Position numbers and translations under genes: made by a program. This document shows, piece by piece, positions 1 to 4,926 of a DNA stretch of 6,524 bases. The stretch's first letter is position 1. Every line of letters begins with the position of its first letter. This DNA comes from Chlamydiota bacterium. GTDB lineage: Bacteria > Chlamydiota > Chlamydiia > Chlamydiales > SM23-39. The stretch lies in the NCBI GenBank assembly GCA_027459365.1, contig DAIDIM010000065.1, positions 1 to 6,524 of the forward strand, given 5' to 3'. The notes under the pieces are model-generated. The model made no database searches. It saw nothing but the letters and a program-made list of their open reading frames with translations, and had not been told where the DNA came from.

Positions 1-91
1 TTTTTCGGGTACCTTATGGAAATAATTTTTTAAATAGGACATGACCACCTGGCGAAATGATAAAGAATACTTCTTGGAAAATCAAAACAAA

Positions 92-120
92 TTGCATATT
101 TCTTAACGCTTAGCTATAAT
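92..120 (+). promoter_or_regulatory. Promoter of the zinc-ribbon protein gene
   Basis: A perfect TATAAT at 115-120 lies 17 bp behind TTGCAT at 92-97, the standard sigma70/sigma66 spacing, although the -35 hexamer matches TTGACA at only three positions. Transcription would start near 127, leaving a leader of about 24 bases that contains the Shine-Dalgarno sequence AAGAGGA (138-144). Bases 1-91 are AT-rich and hold no reading frame or RNA that I can support; they may be the tail of an upstream intergenic region. Confidence 0.7.
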
Positions 121-150
121 ACCTGTATTTACTTCATAAGAGGAATCCCA

Positions 151-921
151 ATGCACCCGTCCCTTAAGACTATATTGAATATTCAAGAACTCGACATGAA
201 AATGATCCGTCTTATGCGCATAAAAAGGACAAGGATGGGGGAGCTCGATCATATCGAGTCTTTGCGCAATGACCTCCAAAAGCAACAAAAAGACAAAGAA
301 GTTGAGATCATTGAACTCAATAAAGCGATCTCTGGGCAAGAAGCGAAAATCATCGAAATTAAAGAAAAAATTAAAAAGCTTGAGTCTAAGCAAACTTCAA
401 TCAAGAAAGTGGAAGATTTTAATGCCTTAAACCAGGAAATGTCCACCTCTGAGCGTGAGCGTGTCGCAACAGAGCAAATTGCAAGCGATCTCATTGACAA
501 AAGGAATTTAGAAGAGGAAATCCTCGATAAAATCAAGGAATCGCTCCGATTATCTGAAGAAGGGAGCCAAAATCTCATTACCGAAATTCAAGCGAGCATT
601 CGTCAGATCAATCAAGAAGGTTCTGAGCTTAAAGTAGAAAGAGAAAATTTAGCAAAAACAGCCGATCCTGAAGTATTGAAAATCTACGAGCGCCTTCTCA
701 ATAATAAGAAAGACAGAGTCGTGGTACCCATCGAGAACAGAGCCTGCAGTGGCTGCCATATTGCCCTCACCGCGCAACATGAAAACGTTGTTCGTAAGGG
801 TGAGCGCCTTGTATTCTGCGAACATTGTTCGCGCATTCACTACTGGCAAGAGAGCGAAAGTCTCGAAGGGACAGCAGGCGCTACGAAAAAACGTCGCCGC
901 AGAGCAGCGACCAGTGTATAA
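151..921 (+). CDS. cdsZ: Coiled-coil and C4 zinc-ribbon protein, CT398/CdsZ type
   Basis: This 256-residue protein has a long, charged, heptad-rich helical region (about residues 10-170) followed by a C-terminal zinc ribbon. C199 and C202 (CSGC) and C223 and C226 (CEHC) would bind one zinc ion. A basic tail (KKRRRR, 246-251) ends the protein. This architecture is the zf-RING_7/DUF164 family. In C. trachomatis the member CT398 (CdsZ) has been reported to bind sigma54 holoenzyme and parts of the type III secretion export apparatus, so a cytosolic adaptor role is likely but rests on the family. The start at 151 is chosen because AAGAGGA sits six bases upstream behind a good promoter; in-frame ATGs at codons 16 and 18 lack this. 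The TAA stop doubles as part of the rnpB -10 box. Related zinc-ribbon proteins occur in many bacteria, so the family is surer than the symbol. Confidence 0.85.
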   Translation: MHPSLKTILNIQELDMKMIRLMRIKRTRMGELDHIESLRNDLQKQQKDKEVEIIELNKAISGQEAKIIEIKEKIKKLESKQTSIKKVEDFNALNQEMSTSERERVATEQIASDLIDKRNLEEEILDKIKESLRLSEEGSQNLITEIQASIRQINQEGSELKVERENLAKTADPEVLKIYERLLNNKKDRVVVPIENRACSGCHIALTAQHENVVRKGERLVFCEHCSRIHYWQESESLEGTAGATKKRRRRAATSV

Positions 922-922
922 T
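917..922 (+). promoter_or_regulatory. rnpB -10 box overlapping the stop codon
   Basis: A perfect TATAAT lies at 917-922, with the TAA stop of the preceding gene at 919-921 inside it. Counting seven bases on gives a start at 929, exactly the first base of the RNase P RNA P1 helix. No good -35 is visible at 16-18 bp (the stretch 893-900 is GC-rich), so the promoter may be weak or need an activator. Part of the RNA may also come from readthrough of the upstream gene. Confidence 0.55.
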
Positions 923-1187
923 CGTTTTGAGGAAGGACAAGTCATCGCTGTTACAAAAGTAGCAGAGGAAAGTCTGGACTTCGCAGGAAAGGATACCAAG
1001 CGATGAGCTTGGGCGCCGTAAGGCGACGGAAAGTGCAACAGAAACTAACCCGCTTGTGACAAACAAGACAGGCTGAAACGTTAGACTTTAGGAGTCTATC
1101 CTCTTTAGGTAACTAAAGAGCGCTGTAAACCCTATCCGAAGCAAGGCAGAATATGTCGAGGTGTTTTCCGCACCGCGAGGACCGTGA

Positions 1188-1331
1188 GTGATTCAAAATT
1201 CGGAAGATGACGAGGAGGCTGCCCAAATTTTCCGTTTGGAGCGAGCGACCATTGCCTTTTTCGGCAAGGCGCGAGTGAAAATGGAAAATTTGGAGCAAAG
1301 CCGACGAAGTCAGAACCGATTTTTGAATCAC
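1188..1331 (+). other. Extra extended hairpin arm inside rnpB
   Basis: Bases 1188-1203 pair with 1316-1331 (15 of 16). Inside, CCAAATTTTCC (1223-1233) pairs perfectly with 1283-1293, and TTGCC (1252-1256) pairs with GGCAA (1263-1267) around a six-base loop. TGAC and GGCT near 1209-1220 have partners near 1299-1312. Together these make one long, irregular stem. It sits between the P15 region and the P18-like stem, where standard type A RNAs have only a short connection. It looks like an expansion segment of the RNA, not a separate gene. Confidence 0.75.
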
Positions 1332-1409
1332 AAGCGGTACTCTTAGACAAAGCTTGCCGCATTAGAGGAATGATGACTCGCGACAAAATCCGGCTTATCG
1401 TCCTTCCTC
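1321..1409 (+). repeat. rnpB 3'-end direct repeat, copy 1 (intact)
   Basis: This is the functional copy of a segment that recurs at 1664-1792. The last 49 bases (1361-1409, covering P2 3', P4 3' and P1 3') match 1744-1792 with one difference; the first 40 bases match 1664-1704 with a few differences and a one-base gap. Similarity fades beyond 1430. Confidence 0.9.
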
Positions 1410-1443
1410 ATTTTTTTGAAAATTCCGAATAGTTCAAGTAAGA

Positions 1444-1473
1444 TTGACATTTTCAATCTGTCCTGGGTAGGAT
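1444..1473 (+). promoter_or_regulatory. Candidate promoter of the 55-codon gene
   Basis: A perfect TTGACA (1444-1449) and TAGGAT (1468-1473, four of six) are separated by 18 bp. The -35 lies inside a small perfect dyad, AGATTGA (1441-1447) with TCAATCT (1453-1459), which could be an operator or chance. Transcription would start near 1480, about 16 bases before the ATG. Confidence 0.4.
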
Positions 1474-1495
1474 AAAGTTCAAAAGGTTGAAATTT

Positions 1496-1663
1496 ATGAC
1501 CATTAGAAAAATCCAAATCAAGACTCGAAGTCTACGCAAAAAAAGGAATATTGTTAAAAAGCAAAAAGAAGCCCTTGCGAGTTATATTGGTAGTCTTGAG
1601 TACCATAAACCATTCGACCCACAAAATCTTGATGCAGATATGGCAAAAAAGATAAGAAAATGA
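1496..1663 (+). CDS. Small basic protein of unknown function, 55 residues
   Basis: I do not recognise this protein. It opens with a strongly basic, probably helical stretch (residues 1-25, rich in K and R). A less charged middle (GSLEYHKPFDPQNLDAD, about 32-48) and a basic end (KKIRK) follow. ATG is preceded by AAAGG at 1482-1486, nine bases away, and by a candidate promoter. An in-frame TGA at 1445 limits any longer form. Its stop TGA lies at the very border of the second rnpB 3'-end copy, so the gene is sandwiched between the two repeat copies. Size and charge would suit a small nucleic-acid-binding protein, an orphan antitoxin or a gene remnant, but nothing seen here separates these. Confidence 0.45.
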   Translation: MTIRKIQIKTRSLRKKRNIVKKQKEALASYIGSLEYHKPFDPQNLDADMAKKIRK

Positions 1664-1792
1664 TTTTGAATCGCAAACGGTACTCTTTAAACAAAGATTG
1701 CCGCCTGACTTGTGCCAACGACAAAATGCGTTAAAAATTTCGCATTAGAGGAATGATGACTCGCGACAAAATCCGACTTATCGTCCTTCCTC
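1664..1792 (+). pseudogene. Partial second copy of the rnpB 3' end
   Basis: Bases 1664-1704 repeat 1321-1360, and 1744-1792 repeat 1361-1409 with a single change. A 39-base insert (1705-1743) splits the P18-like stem from the rest. The P1 and P2 3' strands are unchanged, but A1776 replaces G1393, the partner of C974 in P4. This would leave a C-A mismatch next to the bulged U of the catalytic helix. No 5' half is present, so it cannot form RNase P RNA alone. The insert carries AATGCG/CGCATT (1725-1730, 1741-1746), a weak hairpin that could help end the convergent ATPase transcript. A T-rich run follows at 1793-1805. Confidence 0.85.
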
Positions 1793-1805
1793 TCTTTCTT
1801 TTTTG

Positions 1806-3074
1806 TCAAAAATTCTGAATTCCTCTTTGAAGATAAGAATGGAGTGTCACTAACTCTCCATTTGCATCTTTTAATTCTGATAAGGCTGCTTTAAGAGCCC
1901 TTTCTTCCCTTTCCAACGTTTTTGGATCATCCATGTTCCAGACTACCTGGAAAAGCTTCTTTTGTCCTTGAGAGTTCTGGGCGAGAAAATCGACTTCATA
2001 GCCCTCATCGGTTTTGTAATAAGAAACATGATAGCCTTGACGCTTCAAATCTAAAAACACAATATTTTCAAAAAGATGACCTAAATCGTGATCATAGTCT
2101 AGAGTAACTGCTCGACATATCCCAGTATCAATCGCATACGCTTTCTTAGGGGCAACTGTAGATTTGCGAAAGGAATGTTCATATTTTGGAACAAAGAATG
2201 CTATATAAGCATTTTCAATATAAGTTGTATATTCGTAAAGAGCATCTTTCCCAATTGAAAAACCTCGTGTCTTCAAGTCATCATAAAATTTATTCACAGA
2301 AAAGAAGCTTCCCACATTATGAAAGAGTGACAAAATCATATATTTAATAATGCTGGGATGCTGTACTTCGTGCCGTTCAACGATATCGCGATACACTATA
2401 AGATCGATATACTCTTGTAAAACTTTTTGTCGAACTTCGGCAGAAAAATGGATCACTTCAGGAAAGCCACCTATCGACAAATATTGGGAGAAAGCAAACT
2501 TTAGTTGATCTTGTGTCTTGATACTGTACAAAGTCTCATCAATCTCGATCTTTTTGGCTCTTATGAATTCTCGAAAATTGAATGGCCACACTTCAGTAGA
2601 TATCGATCTGCCACGAAGACTGGTTGCGATCTCTTTACTTAAAAGTTTCGCAGACGAACCTGTGAGAAATATCTCCACATTTTTGCTATCATGTAACCGA
2701 CGTATGACAAGCGGCCAATCTGTCACATTTTGGATTTCGTCTAAAAATAGATAACACAACCGTTCATGATTTTCTGGATATAGTGTGAAAAACGAATCGA
2801 CTAATGCTGCAAGTTTTGATTGATCCAATGGATATAAACGATCATCCTCAAAATTAATGTATAAGATCGATTGTTTGGGAATTCCCCGATTCATCAATTC
2901 CAATATTGTTTGATATACAAAGTAGGTTTTCCCTGCACGTCGAATCCCCATGGCTACTTTGATTTTTCCGGGAGCCTCTGGAAATTTAAGTTTTCTGATA
3001 AATAAGTGCTTTAAACGATTCAACTTATCAAAAAATTCTACTAACAATGTACTGATTATCAATGAGTTATCCAT
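1806..3074 (-). CDS. AAA ATPase with DUF4143 C-terminal domain
   Basis: This 422-residue protein is a complete member of the AAA_14/DUF4143 family of P-loop ATPases. It has Walker A GIRRAGKT (43-50), Walker B YLFLDEIQ (108-115, with D112 and E113) and a sensor segment FLTGSSAKLL (136-145). LRGRS (153-157) and SIGGFPEV (200-207), typical of the family, follow. The C-terminal domain has an EVDFL (360-364) and FQVVW (375-379) pair resembling the core of PD-(D/E)xK nuclease folds. Such proteins are patchily distributed in bacteria and archaea and often occur in accessory regions; their substrates are mostly unknown. The start at 3074 has AAGGA four bases upstream. It is convergent to the rnpB region, and its last four codons fall in the tail of the rnpB repeat. 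A 107-bp gap with three palindromes separates it from xerC, so it is probably transcribed separately. Confidence 0.88.
   Translation of the reverse strand: MDNSLIISTLLVEFFDKLNRLKHLFIRKLKFPEAPGKIKVAMGIRRAGKTYFVYQTILELMNRGIPKQSILYINFEDDRLYPLDQSKLAALVDSFFTLYPENHERLCYLFLDEIQNVTDWPLVIRRLHDSKNVEIFLTGSSAKLLSKEIATSLRGRSISTEVWPFNFREFIRAKKIEIDETLYSIKTQDQLKFAFSQYLSIGGFPEVIHFSAEVRQKVLQEYIDLIVYRDIVERHEVQHPSIIKYMILSLFHNVGSFFSVNKFYDDLKTRGFSIGKDALYEYTTYIENAYIAFFVPKYEHSFRKSTVAPKKAYAIDTGICRAVTLDYDHDLGHLFENIVFLDLKRQGYHVSYYKTDEGYEVDFLAQNSQGQKKLFQVVWNMDDPKTLEREERALKAALSELKDANGELVTLHSYLQRGIQNF
3050..3062. repeat. 13-bp direct repeat, copy in the ATPase 5' end
   Basis: TACTGATTATCAA occurs here and again at 3173-3185, a perfect match 123 bp apart. 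This copy encodes residues near the N terminus of the ATPase; the other covers the xerC stop codon. It may be the trace of a small insertion or duplication. Confidence 0.7.
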
Positions 3075-3161
3075 GCTTTCCTTCTCCCAAGGAAAGCTTG
3101 ATCAAAAACTTTCCTTCCTTTAAGGAAAGGATACCACAGAACTTTCCTTCATTCAAGGAAA
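3075..3161. promoter_or_regulatory. Three palindromes at 33-bp spacing upstream of the ATPase
   Basis: CTTTCCTT followed by a five-base centre and AAGGAAAG occurs three times. Palindrome 1 is 3075-3097 (nine-base arms), palindrome 2 is 3109-3129 (eight), and palindrome 3 is 3143-3161 (seven). The CTTTCCTT starts at 3076, 3109 and 3142 give a period of exactly 33 bp, about three helical turns, so all sites face nearly the same side of the DNA. Seen from the ATPase, palindrome 3 overlaps the -35, palindrome 2 the -10 and start, and palindrome 1 the Shine-Dalgarno sequence. This fits operators for a dimeric repressor. In the - direction palindrome 2 is followed by TTTTT, so it could also act as a weak terminator for xerC. 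Confidence 0.7.
3128..3156 (-). promoter_or_regulatory. Candidate ATPase promoter
   Basis: On the - strand, TTGAAT (3156-3151) and TATCCT (3133-3128) are 17 bp apart. TGG directly before the -10 makes it an extended -10 element. Transcription would start near 3121, leaving a leader of about 47 bases. Both hexamers match the consensus at four of six positions. Confidence 0.5.
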
Positions 3162-3172
3162 CTTTTGTAATA

Positions 3173-3185
3173 TACTGATTATCAA
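3173..3185. repeat. 13-bp direct repeat, copy at the xerC stop
   Basis: This is the second perfect copy of TACTGATTATCAA (the first is at 3050-3062). It contains the xerC stop codon at 3182-3184. The interval between the copies holds all three palindromes and the ATPase start codon. Confidence 0.7.
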
Positions 3186-4024
3186 GCTCTTGGGTGTGTT
3201 TTATCGTAGACTTCGCGTTTTAATTTCGTGGAAACGTGCGTGTAGATTGTGGTCGTTGCAAGAGATGTGTGGCCGAGTAACAGCTGAATGGTTTTGAGAT
3301 CCATCCCTTTTTCTAGCCAGTGCGTTGCGATTGTATGGCGAATGGTGTGGGGTGTGATCCTTTCTGAAAGACCGCTTTGTCGAAGATATGCTGCAAAATT
3401 CCGGTCGACAGAGCGGGGGTTGAGTCTTGTTCCCCACTTATTGAGGAAAATGGCTTCTCGATCCTGTTCATTGCGTTCGGGATGACTTAAGTATTTGACT
3501 AACCACTGTGCTGCATTGTCGGTAATTGGCGCTTGTCTTTGTTTTTTCCCTTTTCCAAAAATATTCAAGATCATTGCCGTCCGATCGAAGTCTTTCCGAT
3601 TGAGCCCCGTCAGTTCGCTTAAACGGAGGCCTGAGCTATAGAAAAGCTCCATGATGACGCGGTCTCGAAAACCCAAGTAATTGCTGAGGTCTGGCTGATT
3701 TAAGAGATGCACTACTTGTTCATAGGTAATGGAGACGGGAAGTTTTTTCTCTCTTTTGGGAGAGGCAATTTCTTCAAGAGGACTTTGTTCGACCTGTTTT
3801 TCTCTGATTGCATATTTGTAAAAACTTCGTAGTGCGGATAGATTGCGCAGAATGGTTTTTTTCGGAAGGGTTGCAAGGTAGCTCCGAACTTCTTTTTTTG
3901 TCACTTTTGCAAGATCAATGTCTACAAACATTGCAAAACGGGTTAAATCTGATGTATAGGCGCGCAGAGTATGTGGCGAAACGTTTTTTACAACTTCTAA
4001 ATATTTCAAAAACTGATCGATCAT
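3182..4024 (-). CDS. xerC: Tyrosine recombinase XerC
   Basis: This 280-residue protein acts with XerD at dif to resolve chromosome dimers before division. The N-terminal SAM-like DNA-binding domain covers about residues 1-85 (MIDQFLKYLEVVKNVSPHTL at the start). The catalytic domain has R134 (SGLRLSEL), K158 (GKGKKQR), H226 and R229 (TPHTIRH), H252 (LLLGHTS) and nucleophile Y261 (IYTHV). The R-K, H-R and H-Y distances (24, 3 and 9) equal those of E. coli XerD, so the enzyme should be active. Its ATG overlaps the rnz stop (ATGA at 4024-4021), and no strong Shine-Dalgarno sequence is visible, which points to translational coupling. Adjacency to rnz, as I recall it from Chlamydia, favours XerC over XerD or a phage integrase; the family is certain, the C/D label less so. 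Confidence 0.9.
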   Translation of the reverse strand: MIDQFLKYLEVVKNVSPHTLRAYTSDLTRFAMFVDIDLAKVTKKEVRSYLATLPKKTILRNLSALRSFYKYAIREKQVEQSPLEEIASPKREKKLPVSITYEQVVHLLNQPDLSNYLGFRDRVIMELFYSSGLRLSELTGLNRKDFDRTAMILNIFGKGKKQRQAPITDNAAQWLVKYLSHPERNEQDREAIFLNKWGTRLNPRSVDRNFAAYLRQSGLSERITPHTIRHTIATHWLEKGMDLKTIQLLLGHTSLATTTIYTHVSTKLKREVYDKTHPRA

Positions 4025-4926
4025 TTGGGGAATGGGATCCGTTTAAAATCTTCTGCAACGAAAGTATTTGGAAAAATCGTCCGCGCTTCATTGCCTAATT
4101 CTTCAGGATCTCTATATCTTGCAGAAAAGTGGGTGAGTACAAGGATTTGAACTCCCGATTCTTTGGCAATGAGCGCTGCTTGTTTTGCTGTCATATGCAT
4201 ATATTCTGCTGCAATCTCTTTTTCTGCTTCACCATAGGTACTTTCACAGAGAAATAGCTTTGCACCTTTTGCAAGAATATATGCCGCTGGACATGGTCTT
4301 GTATCAACGACATAGGCAAAACTATCCCCTTTGCGTATCTGACTTACTTCATCCAAAAGAACCCAACGATCCCCTACACAAATTCGACCCTCTTTTTCAA
4401 GTTGTCGCACCATAGGTCCAACAACCCCGACATTTTTTAACGCTTCTTTATCAAATTTGAGCGTATCCGGTTCTGTTATCCTCCAGCCTATATTTTCTAC
4501 TCCATGATCCAAAAAGGCTGCTTCAATTCGAAATTTGCCATTATCTTCCACAAGACCTGCGTCTTTGACAGGATGTTCAATAATTTCGATATTTTCTCGA
4601 TAAATACAGCAATGTCGTAGGCGATCGAAGTATTTTTTTCCACTTGCTGGATAATAGCAGTGGATTGGATGTTTTATTTTATCGAGGTTTAGACGCATCA
4701 ACATGGAGCTAACGCCCAAACAGTGATCCCCATGAAAATGGCTAATGAACATTCGAGTTACAACAGGAGGAGGAATGTCTGCAAAAATAAACTGCCTCTG
4801 CGTCCCTTCGCCTGGATCAAACAGGAGCCCCTCATCATTCCAACGGAGCAGATAGGCTCCATGATTCCTAAAGCGTGTTGGCTGTTGACTTGAGCTGCCG
4901 AGGATCACTAAATCGCGGACTGTCAT
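4021..4926 (-). CDS. rnz: Ribonuclease Z (tRNA 3' processing endonuclease)
   Basis: This 301-residue metallo-beta-lactamase-fold enzyme cuts the 3' trailer from precursor tRNAs in the cytosol. Zinc ligands are visible as HFHGDH (H63, H65, D67, H68), H141 (DHGVENIGW), D208 (YVVDTRP) and H266 (VLTHFSARY). This set and spacing closely match bacterial RNase Z of about 305 residues. FDPGEGTQRQ (36-45) is also typical. The substrate-gripping arm falls around 150-200. The start has GGTGAG a few bases upstream and overlaps the glpG stop by four bases (ATGA). The product acts on the other end of the same precursor tRNAs as the rnpB RNA in this window. Where the organism's tRNA genes lack encoded CCA, RNase Z is the main 3' route; that cannot be seen here. 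Confidence 0.95.
   Translation of the reverse strand: MTVRDLVILGSSSQQPTRFRNHGAYLLRWNDEGLLFDPGEGTQRQFIFADIPPPVVTRMFISHFHGDHCLGVSSMLMRLNLDKIKHPIHCYYPASGKKYFDRLRHCCIYRENIEIIEHPVKDAGLVEDNGKFRIEAAFLDHGVENIGWRITEPDTLKFDKEALKNVGVVGPMVRQLEKEGRICVGDRWVLLDEVSQIRKGDSFAYVVDTRPCPAAYILAKGAKLFLCESTYGEAEKEIAAEYMHMTAKQAALIAKESGVQILVLTHFSARYRDPEELGNEARTIFPNTFVAEDFKRIPFPK

Larger units (their letters stand above)
929..1409 (+). ncRNA. rnpB: RNase P RNA
   Basis: This is the catalytic RNA that removes the 5' leader of precursor tRNAs together with the RnpA protein. The ends pair perfectly as P1 (929-938 with 1400-1409, plus U928-A1410). P2 is 940-946 with 1372-1378, and a short P3 lies at 947-963. P4 joins AAG-U-CUGGA (970-978) to UCCGG-CUU (1389-1396), leaving the universal bulged U at 973. 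The core motifs GAGGAAAGUC, CAGAAACUAACC, GCUGAAACG, GUAAACCC with CCGAAGCAAGGC, and CGACAAAAUCCGGCUUAUCG are all in the expected order. GNRA hairpins occur at 1014-1025 and 1101-1120 (both GUAA loops), and a P18-like stem at 1335-1360. At about 481 bases it exceeds the usual 350-400; the excess is a 144-base arm at 1188-1331. No classic terminator hairpin follows, only a T-rich run at 1411-1417. Confidence 0.95.

Noticed and set aside
749..1386. Reading frames running across 749-1006 on the + strand and 881-1386 on the - strand
   Set aside because: They overlap the zinc-ribbon gene in another frame or lie in rnpB, whose helices explain the sequence fully. They have no ribosome sites or recognisable protein motifs.
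1441..1459. rnpB terminator hairpin AGATTGA/TCAATCT
   Set aside because: The stem is only seven AT-rich pairs and no T run follows. A role as a promoter-associated dyad is at least as likely.
929..1792. A giant RNase P RNA using the second copy as its 3' end
   Set aside because: Copy 2 can form P1 and P2 with the 5' half, but A1776 breaks P4, and the intact copy 1 lies closer with perfect pairing.
1411..1805. tRNA gene in the rnpB-ATPase interval
   Set aside because: I found no cloverleaf with a GGTTCGA-like T arm and matching acceptor stem.
1806..3074. Transposase or integrase belonging to the rnpB-flanked segment
   Set aside because: The protein has Walker A and B motifs and a DUF4143 domain, with no DDE triad or tyrosine-recombinase residues. 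The only recombinase here is the canonical xerC of the neighbouring operon.
3075..3161. A short CRISPR array
   Set aside because: The repeats are themselves palindromes of about 21 bases with only 12-base separators, the arms decay in length, and no cas gene is nearby. They also coincide with promoter elements.
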